Below, in pieces: positions 1 through 11,829 of a stretch of DNA of 64,000 nucleotides (positions within the stretch are counted from its first letter, which is position 1; every line of letters begins with the position of its first letter). The notes under the pieces were generated by a model that was given only the letters and a program-made list of their open reading frames with translations, had not been told where the DNA came from and ran no database searches. The DNA is from Saururus chinensis (lineage: Eukaryota > Streptophyta > Magnoliopsida > Piperales > Saururaceae): NCBI GenBank assembly GCA_035235625.1, contig CP141148.1:32303057-32367056 (forward strand), written 5' to 3'. The position numbers were made by a program, and so were the translations under genes.

Positions 1-164
1 TTCAAGGGTAAGGCATCATTCTGTTCGGCTCCAGTACCTCACCCAAGAAAGTAAGAAGGAAATCTCTACATGGTATACTTTTCCCTGTCCTCTCTTCTTA
101 TCAGGACCTCAACTTAGACAATATCAACAGAAATCCTAACCATATAGAATGAGTGCGAGAAGCC

Positions 165-2627
165 CTACCACTTGGAAGGACCACCAATGAATGTTTTAGC
201 ACTTTCAGTAGATTTTTGCAACAATCTTTGTTCAGGAATATTAGCAGCTTGAACCTTCTTAGTCTCATGGTTAGAGCTTTCTCCCATCTCGACATCCATT
301 TTAATCTCGCCATCATCTTCCTTGATACCAGAATGGCCATTGAGCTTCCCCATTTTGACATCTGGTTCACCAACATCTACAGCCACTAATGTAGGATGGC
401 GCTTGACCTTTCTGAGAGCCCTTTCTGTGTTATATGCTTCCACCTAAGCAGAGAAGCAGAAGAATAGTAGAACGCTTAGGAGTGGATCATCCATTGCTAA
501 GACTATCAAACGAATAACAAGTAATCGGTGTTGAGAGGGAGACATATAAAGTAATGCAATACAGGTACAAGCACATGAAACAATGACAATAAAAATAAAA
601 AGTACTATTAATTCGACCACAGTGATCACTCAATTCAGAATAAATAAAATATATAGAGCCTATCAGATATACTTACTGAACTTTTTATTTTAGCTGTAAC
701 ATCAGCCACTTTCACAGCAGCAATTCGTAAGCACTGCATCAATGTACTTTGCAAAACGCCTACTCCTCCAGCCTTCTGAATGGCACATACATCACCATTT
801 GCATTCATAGTAACAGTTATCTTGCCTCCCGTAACAGCCTCTTCCTTATGAGTTGGATCAATCACCTATGCATTAATATTTATTTCACAACAACCAACAA
901 CCACAAGTTTAGTTCTAAAACATGCATTGTCTAACACACTGATAGGAGAAAAGAGACAAGAAATGTTGGGGAAACTCTTCCAACCAATTATTACCTACCA
1001 CAATGTTCCCAGTATCAAAAACTGCAAAAGTTACAGCTACAGGAAGATGGTGTATTATCAATGGAAGAGGCTCATTGACCTGTATACAACGGTCAAAAGT
1101 TATGAACATAATGTGTACTTGTGAAAAATGTATGCAATATATCTTCAAAAATATATAAAAGTGAAGGTCCGCTTCAAATTTTAAGCCAATTATCTATTAA
1201 GTTAAGGCAACAAAAACTCATTATATATTGCTCCTTATTCTTTATGTATTTGTGCAGGTGTGAAAAAGGCCAATATACTCTACATAGCTTTCTCCTCCAA
1301 GCAACATTGAATGATCAATGAAGATGACATATAATATTATTTGAATCACGCTTTAATATAAAAATACATCAAATAACTTGCCTCAGCTGGATAAATAATC
1401 ACTTCTTGCCCATCTTCACCACCTAAAGTACAATCAGGCCTCCGAAATGTGGAAAGTGCAGCCAACGCAGCAATATTAGCAGCATCAACAAGATTCCTGA
1501 GATATTTAAACAAACAAAATAATATGAAACCCTAGAAGCAGCCAACAAGAACATCAATGCCACTCTTCATCATACCCCCCATTATCCAAAATGTGAAGAT
1601 CAACACGGATGGCCCATACTAATTTGCCAGACAGAATACACAGAGATTCTGTATCAACGGCCCTGCTTTCCCTGCAATCCCATATTCCAAAGTAAGGTCC
1701 ATAACTTTGAAAATATTTGACACGTAAATACTTGCCTGAGATGGCAAAAGAGTTTTGCCTGTACCTGAGACCACGGTCTATCACCCGCCCAAGCTCTATT
1801 GCAAATTCTCCTGGACGTCCAGGTTCAAAAGATGGATCAGCCATGGGTGAGAACTCAGTGTATATGGACAAAGACCCTTCATTTGGCCGGTCTTTGTAAG
1901 GCTGAACTAGCTCCGACGTAACGAAGCCCATGACATGAGTCTGGCCAAGTTGCACCTCGGCTGAACCATCTTCTCTGAAAATTCAACATAAGAAGTTAAT
2001 CAATAGCAGTCATCTTGAGAACATAAAAGAGTGTGCTACAAAGCAAGACATGCATTTCTGCAAGTGCGAGTCTACAGGTAGACAAGTACCACAAGAATAA
2101 TAATACAAAAAAAAGGTCAACTATATAAACACAAGAAGAAACAAAAGAAAACACAAAGAAGAAGAAGAAAACCAGTGCACAAGAAAGCAAATTCCATGGC
2201 ATGTTAGATAGAAAGACCTTCATCATCATATCTAGTCGAATTCAGGTGAATATCAAAAACTTTCTTAAACATACTTTTATGATGTTTAAAGCCAAATACC
2301 TCAATGTGTATAACAGCGTAAACCTTTTGCACCATCTCAAAACACAATAGCAAATCGAGATATAACAGTATAAAGAAGGAAAATCACTATACATCAACAT
2401 AAAAAAATAACAGAATGCCATACACAACTACTAAAATCTCAACTCAACATTAAATACTAAGAGTGAGAATGGAAAAGAAAATATACATGCCTTCCAAACT
2501 TGATGGTCAAATTGCGATAATCAAAGGGACGCCTGCCATCAACCCTAAGCTCTGAAAGCAATGCATGCTCAATGAACTTCTTCTCATTGATGGTCATTCG
2601 CGAGCCATTGGCCAGTCTTTGCTCCAT
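165..2627 (-). CDS. RRP45: Exosome complex subunit RRP45 (RNase PH-like), seven coding exons seen, C-terminal end uncertain
   Basis: RRP45 is one of six RNase PH-fold subunits forming the ring of the 3'-5' RNA exosome in nucleus and cytoplasm; plant homologues include CER7, known from wax synthesis. Read on the minus strand, exons are 2491-2627, 1765-1974, 1576-1671, 1382-1496, 999-1079, 677-865 and 165-443; all join in frame and give 368 residues to a TAG at 165-167. The protein starts MEQRLANGSRMTINEKKFIE and contains LRVDGRRPFDYRN, VQLGQTHVMGFV, ELGRVIDRGLRESRAVDTE, VDLHILDNGGN, PLPLIIHHLPVAVTFA and VIDPTHKEEAV, all typical of RRP45. Two introns use GC donors (GCATGT after exon 1, GCAAGT after exon 4). 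Family members are usually somewhat longer (about 440 residues from memory), and a GTAGGG donor-like site overlaps the stop region (GGPSKW then TAG), so a further exon beyond the window edge is possible. An upstream 5'UTR intron (about 2665-4257) is likely. Confidence 0.93.
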
Positions 2628-4257
2628 TCAAGCCAACTCTTCCAGGAGAAGCACTTTGCTGATGTGATTGAAAGCTAATCATAAAAGACAACTTTTAGCT
2701 TTAAATGTTAATAATCCCCCACCATAACCATGGCCAACTTTCATAGCTACACTAGTTCTTAATATGCTAATAGTGAAAACGCCATAAGAAACAAGTTGGC
2801 ACCGAGAAAACAACCATTAAGAAGATAAATAGACAAAAAGAGATAATAGTCAAGCAAACAACACATTTCAGTCATTGGAGAATGCAGACATTTTGCCAAA
2901 TAGGTGCACAGTAAAATAAATTTAAACCAAAGAGAATTAAACAATATTCTAGGAATCCAACAAACTGCCATTTCTTCTCTTCAAAAGGGCCTTAGGCATT
3001 AAATAACAGACATATCAAACAAGCAGTTGATTAAACCAAATAAAAATCGTACAAATATTCATTAGCCAAAGAAAAATATGCATACCTTAATGCTATATGG
3101 AGGCCAGAGGCAAAAAAAAGTGAGACCTTTGCACTGTTGGCCATCATCTTTGACTTTCTTCATATAAATCTACATGAGTATTGGGCTAATGGCAGGGATT
3201 TTTTTTTAAGTAATTACCATAACCCTTATGAGTTGTGGCTTAAATAAACATAATCCCCCAGGTATAATTAAACTGACACATAACCCCTACAACATAACTT
3301 CCCGTTAATTAACCTAATGTTAAATGATGATATCATTGGATTTTAAGATTTTTTGACAAAACATGTACCATTGCAATCTAAAAAACACATAAAAAGTTTA
3401 TATTATAAACCTCTTGCCAAGTCAAAAAGAAAATTTATCTTCAGCAGAACAATGAGAAATTGCCGGTTACATAAGTTGCTAAAACTACAACTAAAACCAC
3501 TCCAGATCTGGACTGTCAAACTGATTTTCCATATAAGACGCCTTCATCAAACTGGCAAGGACATTTGTACAAATATAGTTCGATTCCGCCAATTGTATAC
3601 TTGAAAAAACAAAAAAACATTCTCAATACGTCCACTGGTCTCTTCCATTCCATACACCTCTTACAATAAGTACTTCATTGCCGAAGTTATTTCAGGTCAG
3701 TTCTAGAACCAAACAAAACAGAACCTAGAAGAAGATCATCATAACCCATCAGATGATTTGAGTAAGAAATAATTGAAAAGCAATATAACTAGACAAGCCT
3801 CAACAGAGACAAACTAGGCTTCCGTGGTAAAAAATTCTTTGATTGGCACTGTTAAAAATAGATAATCACCGAATTCTAGCTTAACAACAGAGAAAACTAA
3901 AATCGTTACAATAATTTCCACAGGCTTAAACAAAGAGATTTCATCACCACTCGCCCCTTTTCCCACCTCTCCAGGCCAGTGACCCCTCCAGCTCCTTGCC
4001 CTCCACTGCTAAGCAGTCCGCAAACGCCACACCCTCACCCCATCTCCCCCCCCCGGTCCAAATCCTCCATGACAGAGACGTCCCCGACCCCTCTCCCCCC
4101 AGTTCCTCCGCCAAGTTTCGACCTTTTTGCACCGTCGATTCAAGGCAGCCATAAGGAGCTTGGTACAAAGTGAGTTGGCATCTATCGTCCGGCAAAAGCC
4201 AGGACCGAGAAAACAGGAAATAAAGACAGCGAGAGCGAGAGAAGAGAGAGACACACC
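2628..4257 (-). other. Probable 5'UTR intron of RRP45
   Basis: No coding region is seen here. On the minus strand, a CAG|GTGTGT donor-like site lies at about 4257 and an acceptor-like CATCAG at about 2665, which would remove the AT-rich stretch and leave a short leader before the ATG at 2627. The interval also holds AT-rich repeat-like DNA around 3190-3350. The splice sites are inferred from motifs only. Confidence 0.4.
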
Positions 4258-4794
4258 TGAATTCCAGTCCGGGCAGAAATCACAGTGAAGGGGCCGGACG
4301 GAAGAAGGGTGCCGGAATGCGCCGGCGGCGCGTGTAGAGTGAAAGAGGAGGGCCGAGAAGGGCGGGCGCCTGGAGGAGGAAAGAGACCGGGCTATAGTTG
4401 TTGTTTGGATACGAGTTACGGGCCTCAAGCGGGTCCACGGTCGGATCCTCCGAACGTCCGTCCGACTTCTTTCGGCCAAATGCACGATGCGGGACCCACA
4501 TGCCATGTATGATGATGTATCACAGCCGTTGAAATGATTCGACAGTGGGGCTCGCGGCTTCTGGGCTAAGGAAAAACTTGGTGGGCCGGAATCCCACATT
4601 CAGCTCATCCCACGTGGCAATCAAGGCCCATTTGAGTCCCTGAGTCGGATTCGGGCCTGGTAGCCCACTAAGGTCAATCGGTTTGCCAACGATCCAATTT
4701 CGGACTTGCTTTCCAGATCTAACCGATTTTAACTGCCTCTCTCTCTCTCTCTGTGCAATCCATTTCATCCTTTCTAGTGTTTCCAGGACTGGCA
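4258..4794. promoter_or_regulatory. Shared head-to-head promoter region of RRP45 and the DHHC acyltransferase
   Basis: The interval separates two divergently transcribed housekeeping-type genes. It is more GC-rich than its surroundings and contains site-II/TCP-type motifs (TGGGCC at 4582-4587, AGGCCCA at 4624-4630) and a pyrimidine patch of CT repeats at about 4736-4752 just before the plus-strand start codon. No clear TATA box was seen, which fits broadly expressed plant genes. That it works in both directions is inferred from position. Confidence 0.5.
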
Positions 4795-6441
4795 ATGGCT
4801 TCAGCCAACTCCACCATGGAAGCCAAAAGTGTGGCTACTAACAATGGCCACCAATCTCTGCCCTTGCAGCAATATAAACAGGAATCCAATGCACATCAAG
4901 GACATGGAAGTGAGAATCAGGTTGCACATTTGTTCAGGGATAAACTTATCTGGATTCTGAGGATGACAAAGTTTGATCGAATTCGTCGTTGGCCCCAAGT
5001 TGGTTTCTTTCATTTTATTACACATTTATTATGCGAACATTCTTGTCACAGGTACGAGAAGTCTAGAGTTTATCAGACTTGGCCAGGAAAAAATGTAAAT
5101 ATTGAAATTTTTTGTACTACAACTTTACTAGGCTATATTTTTTTGATAAATTTGCTTTTTTGAGGGGGATTTTCTATGTCATGTGAATTACAATGTTCAG
5201 TTCTTGGTGCAGGTATTTTTCCTTAAAGGCCACCTTATCTGTGGCCCAGATCCAAGAGGGCTCTTGCTCACAACAGTTTCAATAGTTCTTGCAAGTTGGG
5301 TTTTTTGTGTATATGTAGGAAATGATTTGTCAAATCACTCTAATAAGCACAATATCATATTCAATTTAGTATTGACAATTATTGTAAGTACTTTTCTTTG
5401 AACCTCTACTGTCTTATTCTAGCATCAAATAGAGCTCTGATGGGTCCAGTGATGTTGATAATTGCAAATGTGAATCACCATATTTGCGCTTGATTTCTCA
5501 TTTGATTTATTGTGAAAATTTGATATTTTCTTACAGGTACTACTTAGCTTATTCCTAGTCAGTACTAGAGATCCAGGGATAATACCTAGACAAGACCATC
5601 CACAGATTAAGGAAATTGGGCCTAGTGATGAGATTAGAAGGAGGAGGGTGGTTGTTAATGGATTTGAAATCAAAATAAAATTCTGTCGAATTTGTAAACA
5701 ATTTCGACTTCCTCGAAGCTGCCATTGTGCATCATGCGACAACTGCGTTGAGAAGTTCGACCACCATTGCCCTTGGATTGGTCAATGCATTGGATTGGTG
5801 AGTCTGCTTGTATGCATACTAAATCAGTTCCATTGATCCAGTTATGCAGGAGAGTTTCAATTGAATACCTCAATGAGTTTAGTTATCTCTTTTTTTCCTT
5901 TTTTCACAGCGAAATTACAGATACTATTTGTTTTTCATCTCCACTTCATTGGTACTTTTCATCTATATCTTCACATTCTCATGCCAAAAGATTAAACAGA
6001 AAATTAATACTGGCATTGGAGTTCTCAGAGTGCTTGCAAGTGCTCCGGAAACCATAGCTCTCATAAATTTTAGTTTCATCGCAATTTGGTTTCTTGGAGG
6101 GCTCACAGTGTTTCACGCTTACTTAATTATGCTTAACCAGGTAAACATAATAAGTCACTTCCATTTTTTCATGTTAATTTTATTTTTTCTAATGTTCATG
6201 ATCATAGATTTGGTTTCATTTGTAGACAGCTTACGAGAACTATAAGCAACGTGACAATACCATTAATCCATATGAAAAGGGACTTCTAAACAACATTAAG
6301 GAAGCTCTATTTACAAAACTACCACCTTCTAGGGTGGATTTTAGAGCAGAGACTGCTGTCTGCCAGCAAACTGACGTTGTAGCTGATTTGAAGGTCTGTC
6401 AAGTTGTTGAAGACACGAAGAAAACATCAGAATCCATCTAA
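4795..6441 (+). CDS. DHHC-type protein S-acyltransferase (palmitoyltransferase), five exons
   Basis: Enzymes of this family transfer palmitate from acyl-CoA to cysteines of membrane-associated proteins at Golgi, plasma or vacuolar membranes. Exons 4795-5094, 5213-5383, 5537-5797, 5910-6140 and 6226-6441 have GT-AG borders and join in frame to 392 residues. Seen in order: RVYQTWPGKN and LICGPDPRG before the first membrane segment, two membrane segments (about residues 116-165), the DPG motif in TRDPGIIPR, the Cys-rich domain (CRICKQFRLPRSCHC, then CDNCVEKF) with DHHC at residues 232-235, CIGLRNYRYY, two more membrane segments, then TAYENY at 322. The usual TTxE motif is TAxE here. The tail ends VEDTKKTSESI. 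The first exon is uncertain: about 27 codons before KSRVYQ (4971-5051) are U-rich, look intron-like, are a multiple of three and end in CACAG, so a shorter form is possible. ATG 4816 is an alternative start. Confidence 0.93.
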
Positions 6442-7421
6442 GCTGTTTTAAGATGAAGGATGGACTGTTTAGTTGGGAAATTTTGGCTGTGTTCAATTAA
6501 GTATTATTTACAAGTGTATGTTTCTCCTTTTTTGTGTGTATTAATCAAAAAATAGAGCCACTGTTTTTTTCATATTTCTTTTTTAAGTTTTAAATTTGTG
6601 TTACATCAGACATTACAGTGTTGCATGAACCAGAGACAGATCATGTGTCACATCAGCCTCTTTGGTTTTATTTTCTTCTAATGGCTCCCACTTAGCAAAT
6701 CCAATCATGGAGAACAGTAGAAGGCATCTCCTATGTGTATTTAATTTAGGTTCTGGGAAGTTACACCGCTTTTGTACTTGGTTCTCTGGAGCTATATGGC
6801 TAAGCTGTTTCCTTCTGCTCAAAATTCCTCACCTTTATTAAGTCTTGTCATTATTAAGTATTAGATCATATTAATAGGCAAAAAAGTGAACTAAAATGTA
6901 AATTGTTCAAAAATCAAAGAGGCCTGCAAGTTAGCATATTTATCAGTTCACTTGTTAGGAACGGGAAGTGGAGCATCCAACTCATCAAGCAGCTCATTTA
7001 GCTTGAGTTTTTACATTTCACATGACTTATCATCATATCTTTTCCTCACTAAAAGATTTGAAGCTTAGTTCTCATTTGGGATCTAATTAGGAATATTTAT
7101 CAACCTTTCTTCACTTAAAAGATGGAGGGCACTGAATTGTTTGCTTCTTCTCTGGACTAATTCATAAAAAATGGACTTTAATTCATGGAAACCCCAAGAA
7201 GGTGGTTGTCAAGATTATCGCATGTCACTCACATGTGCATATGCATACCGTAGAATAAATTGATAATTTTGTCTGTAAGTCTAATTTTATCATAAAATCC
7301 TTATTATTCTCTTAATTATTTGGTTTGGGAACACATAGTAACTTTGCTTGGTATCTTGTGAATTATTTTCCACATTCAGCAACTAAATCTTAACACTCAT
7401 CTACCAACCTTAGTTCAACAA
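6442..7421. other. Downstream of the DHHC gene; no further gene seen
   Basis: AT-rich sequence holding the likely 3'UTR of the acyltransferase gene. Short open frames exist but none resembles a known protein. It ends where the 5' LTR of the copia element begins. Confidence 0.5.
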
Positions 7422-7863
7422 GTTGGAATGCCCCCACATGTAGACCATTAAAACCCAAAAGCCGCAAAGAAAATGAAAAGTAATTTAGAAATTAAAAGTT
7501 ATTTGAAAATAAAAAGTTATATTTTGCATTAATTAAAATCACTTGGTCGATTATGAATAGGTGTGTGTGAGGGCATTTATTTGTATCCCTTTTATGGGAA
7601 TAGTTACTATGAAGCAATATATATGCCCAACCCCTTCACTCACTTGTCAATCTTAATGTTCCCCATCCATTCTTAATAAGAATAGTGAATAAGATTTGGT
7701 GTTATTCATACAAGGTGGATTTTCTCTTTTGCTATATTATTTTATATATATAGATATATATCATATCAAGTGAGTAAGGTACACTTCTTTTTTCTAAATT
7801 TATGTTATTTGCCTTATGCTTTATTCCTAAGTGATGATCCAGTAAATACATATGCATCTAATA
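7422..7863 (+). repeat. 5' LTR of the copia element
   Basis: It begins GTTGGAATGCCCCCACATGT and ends near CATCTAATA, aligning with the 3' LTR, which starts TGTTAGGTCCCCACATGTG and ends CATCTAACA. Shared blocks include ATTTTGCATTAATTA, AAGTGAGTAAGGTACACTTC and CTAAGTGATGATCCAGTAAA. It keeps the state from before the insertion found in the 3' LTR at 15058. Confidence 0.85.
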
Positions 7864-7865
7864 TG

Positions 7866-7877
7866 TGGTATCAAAAT
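7866..7877 (+). other. Primer binding site (initiator Met-tRNA type)
   Basis: TGGTATCAAAAT lies two bases after the 5' LTR end and matches the start of the usual plant copia primer site TGGTATCAGAGC with a few changes. Confidence 0.75.
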
Positions 7878-8281
7878 CTTTTCACTTAGGAAAAACATAG
7901 GTTTTAAGGTTTTCAAGTTTTCTTCATCTTTAGATTGGTGACAATATTTTGAGTTTCACTAGACTCTTGAAGTTTTGGGTTCCATATTTGAGTCTCTGGT
8001 TGTGGAACCCATCATAAACTTCGAAGGTCTATGTGAAAAATTGAAGTTTTTATAAGAAATTGCAGTTTTCATAAACTTATTTCTAATTTTGATTTAGAAT
8101 TTTAAAACCTCCGATTTTTCTTTATTTAATCCACTTCACCCACTTAAATAGAATAATTATTTTTTAAGCCAGTTTAGTGGTGATTTGCATTGATTCACTT
8201 GCATTTAGTCTACTTTTGCCTCTTGTGAGTTTACTAGCTTACTAATGTAGTGATTGATGTATGAACTAGTATGATTCTAAT

Positions 8282-8504
8282 GGAAGCGTTTTTTATGCTC
8301 CACTATGACAATGAGCTTAGCGTAAGGAACGCCTTTGAAGCATCTACTTTTTATATTGACAATGCACATGCTAGCGCACATTAGCGTAAATATTACTTAC
8401 ATTAACATGCACTAGCATGTGCGACGTTGATCTAAAAAATGGACGTTTCACAACCATTCCTTATGCTCGGCTCACGATGAGTAAGGAGCATGAAAAATAC
8501 TTTT
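8282..8504. mobile_element. MULE-type MITE inside the copia element
   Basis: A 223-bp element flanked by a perfect 9-bp direct repeat GATTCTAAT (8273-8281 and 8505-8513). Its ends are inverted: the left reads GGAAGCGTTTTTTATGCTCC and the reverse complement of the right reads AAAAGTATTTTTCATGCTCC. The inner part is also palindromic (GTAAGGAACGCC on the left, its complement on the right). The 9-bp duplication is the hallmark of Mutator-like transposition. It has no coding capacity. Relatives lie at 22239-22419 and 23879-24066. Confidence 0.85.
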
Positions 8505-9099
8505 GATTCTAATATACATTTTGCTCATTGGATGTTGATATCGTAGTTTATTATTATGCAACTTTATTATCAAGATATTGTAACATTTAAGTTATCCACT
8601 TGGAACAATGGTTTTATATGTAAGTAATTTTATTTAATCTCATTCATTAAATTGATTTTGTTTATCACCATAGTAGTCAAACCATGATAATTTATGAGAT
8701 TGAATTTGAATTGCGAATTTGGATCATGACAATTGTAGTTATCCCATATGAGGCTACTACTTGTTGATTTGAACTTGTGGGGAAATTTATAGTCAATGAA
8801 CTACTAGCATGCTGAAATCTTATCCCATAAGAGAGATTACAGTAATGCACTTAGTTCTCGTTGGGCATGGTCGAGTCTCATTAGGACGAGAAGACTACTA
8901 GCTTGTTGTGATTTCATCCCATAAGAGAAATTACAATGATGCACTTAGACTCTCAACAAAGATATTAATGGGGAGACGTTTAGATCAACTTGAAAATCTA
9001 AATGATGCTCCTCTAAGCCAGATATTTAGTCTATGTGAACATGTGTATTTATTTTGTCCCTTGTACAACTATTCATTTTATGTTTAACCCCATGTTTTC

Positions 9100-11300
9100 T
9101 ATTCGAAATCTCACAGGAACCAATTTTAAAAAGTAAAAAGAAGATGTTGAGTTACAACTCCGCATTCATAATTTGGGCATTGTCCTATATAAAAATGAGT
9201 CACTTGTGCCTATAGATAAAAGTACTGATCGTTTATAATTAAACAATTTGTAAGTGTACAAGGTAATTGTACTAGGATAAGCATTTAAGGGTTGTCGAAC
9301 CTGAGGGACAGATAAATTATCACTAAATCTAAGAGAGGAATTTGTTGATTAAAAATTAAAAATAACTTAAACTTAAATTAAGCAAAAGAAAGGAATCAAC
9401 TAGATTAAAAGCAAGAGATTAATATGAAGAAATTTACTTAGGAAATCGAATCCACTATAAAACCATAGCAATTTCTTAACTTATAACCTAAATCTAGTGT
9501 GAATATGAACGAGTATTCTCAACTACAAGTTAGAATTACTTTAGAAATAATCATTAATTAAATTTATGACATGAACTATTTTCTACGATAGCACGAATTA
9601 TCTCACTAAACTAGCTATAGGCATAACTTGTCTAATCTTAGTATAACTCATCTAATTCATTAATTATCTGAACATTAAAACTATTGTATGACCATCTAAT
9701 CTAAATTACAGAAATTAGAATCGATGAAAATATCAAAACCACTTCAATCTATCATTTACAAGACAATAAATCAACATAGACTTGAATAAACATTAAAAGC
9801 TCTTCCATTAAAAGAAAATCTTTATCATACAATTATCATTATTTACAACTGGGATCAAAATGAAAAAGAAGAGAAACTAAAACTTATGTATAACTTCATC
9901 AAATCCTAAGTAATTCCATTGTAGAAGGAAGCTCTTGAATCTCCATTAAAAGCTTTAAGTTCTCTTCTATCTTCTTATTTATTTTTCTCTTTAGAAAATT
10001 TACTAAAATCTATTAATTTTAAGCCAAATATATTTTTATATAGGCATATGAGCTGCAAGAAGAAGTTTAATACGAAAAGGATTGGAAATTAGCTTAAACT
10101 AGGAAACTGCATGTTATCCCGATCGATCGCCCTGCATGCCCGTTCGATCGCTTGTACTATATTTTTCTTCAAAATCACATTTAGCCGTTTGATACTTAAA
10201 ACGCCTCATTCGATCAGCTACATTGTTTCTGTAATCTGGACAATTTTTCTAGACAGTCCAATTTTTGTTCATTAAGCTCCTTCTTCATGTCCATATTAGT
10301 TTCCAACTTGTTTGTAACTCCAAAAAGTTATCCAAATCACTTTAAAGCATGTCAAAACTATTTTAAATTATTCTAAACATTGTCCAAGTACTTCAATAAG
10401 CGCACTTTTTCTACAAAATATAAATTATCATATTTTAGACATGTAGAATGTAATTAAAATCTCAACATGAATTAAATACATGCCTAAACTACTAATAACT
10501 TCTAAAATTAATTAATAATCAAACTAAAATATTAATAACTATCTTAATCTAAATAAACCATAACTAACACTAAATTAACCTAATCTATACTAGCAAATAA
10601 GGTAAAAATGCATATAAAATAAATATATATTTCATACTTATCAAGTACCAATGACCAAAAGGTTGAATATAAGTTATGATAAAAATCTAACAATATTAGT
10701 ATAAAACTTATGATAAAGTTCATTCCTCAATCCCTTAGAAGATCTATTTTCAAATGTAACAAAACTAAGGACTTCTTGAAAAAGGTTGGAGAACAATTCT
10801 CCAATTTTGAAAAGGTTGAGACCAGTATTCTTATTAATAACCTTGTGAATATGAATTGGTATTGAGGATATTCGTGAGCCATTTTAAAAATGTCACCATA
10901 TTATTGGAAAAATCGTGGAATATGAAGTAAATATTGATGATACTTTTAGTATACATCTCACCATTAATTCTCTCCTTTCTAAGTTTGGCCCATTCAAAAT
11001 AACATATAATACCCAAAAGGAGAAGTGGACCCTAAATGAATTAATCTCTATGATGGTTACTGAACAAAAACACTTTAATCAAGATAAGATGCATCAAGAA
11101 AAATTAAAAAGTGTAAATGTTGTGACTGCTAATAAGAACTTTAATGGTTGTCCCCATTGGAATAAGAACAAAATCAATTGTCAAAAGATTATAATATTGA
11201 CACCAGTGAAACCTCTCATACATCAAACTCTCAAAAGAAGCAAAGTATTTTTTTTTTCAAAAGGAATGGTCATGCCATAAAGCAATGACGGAAGTTTAAA
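9100..11300 (+). pseudogene. Copia gag remnant, split by a 1.4-kb insertion
   Basis: Before the insertion the plus strand reads SHRNQF-like then, after a frameshift, KKWKEDVELQLR-type gag sequence with HNLGIVLYK. After the insertion (10644 on) it continues with DQKVEYKL and LRRSIF. Residues TINSLLSKFGPFKITYN and WTLNELISMMV at 10960-11060 are typical of the plant copia UBN2-type gag domain. A degraded zinc knuckle follows near 11240-11300. It contains many stops and frameshifts. Confidence 0.75.
9226..10643. mobile_element. 1.4-kb TG...CA insertion, probable solo LTR
   Basis: This 1418-bp AT-rich segment interrupts the gag reading frame. It begins TGATCG and ends CTTATCA, giving TG...CA ends, and is bracketed by the 5-bp repeat AGTAC (9221-9225 and 10644-10648). 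Such ends and duplication length are those of LTR retrotransposons. No gag or pol sequence is present, so it is read as a solo LTR. Orientation is not certain. It holds a CCGATCGATCGCCC block at about 10117-10150, also found in the solo LTR at 31302-34726. Confidence 0.68.
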
Positions 11301-11829
11301 GCTTCGTTAGAGAAGAAATGGATTTTTCAATCTTTTGTGATTTTTTAATTCAACTTAGTAGATATTGCCTCAAACACTTGGTGGATTGCTATATGAGCCA
11401 TTATTCATATATATTTGTAATAACATGCAAGGCTTTCTAAGTCAAAGGAAGCCAAATGATAATGAGAGAGTCATTTGATGGGAAATAAAGTTAAGGCAAA
11501 AGGAGCACTTGTTGGAGTTTATGGATTAAAACTATATATTGGATATGTATTGACCTACCTGATACTGTTTTTGTACTCTTCATTACCCGTAACTTGTTAT
11601 ATATTTCTAGACTTGATGTTTGTGTGTACTCTATTAACTTCATAAATAAAGGTTTTATTTTATATTATGACTTCTTTATGATTGAAAATAGTTTCTTTAG
11701 TCATGGTCTTTACCAACTAAATTTATATGACTTTTTATAAGTCATTATCCTTGGATATTGGTGAAGTAGTAAGTGTTAAACATAGACTCCAAAATGAAAA
11801 TTTATCAACCTTGTGGCATAGATGTTTTC

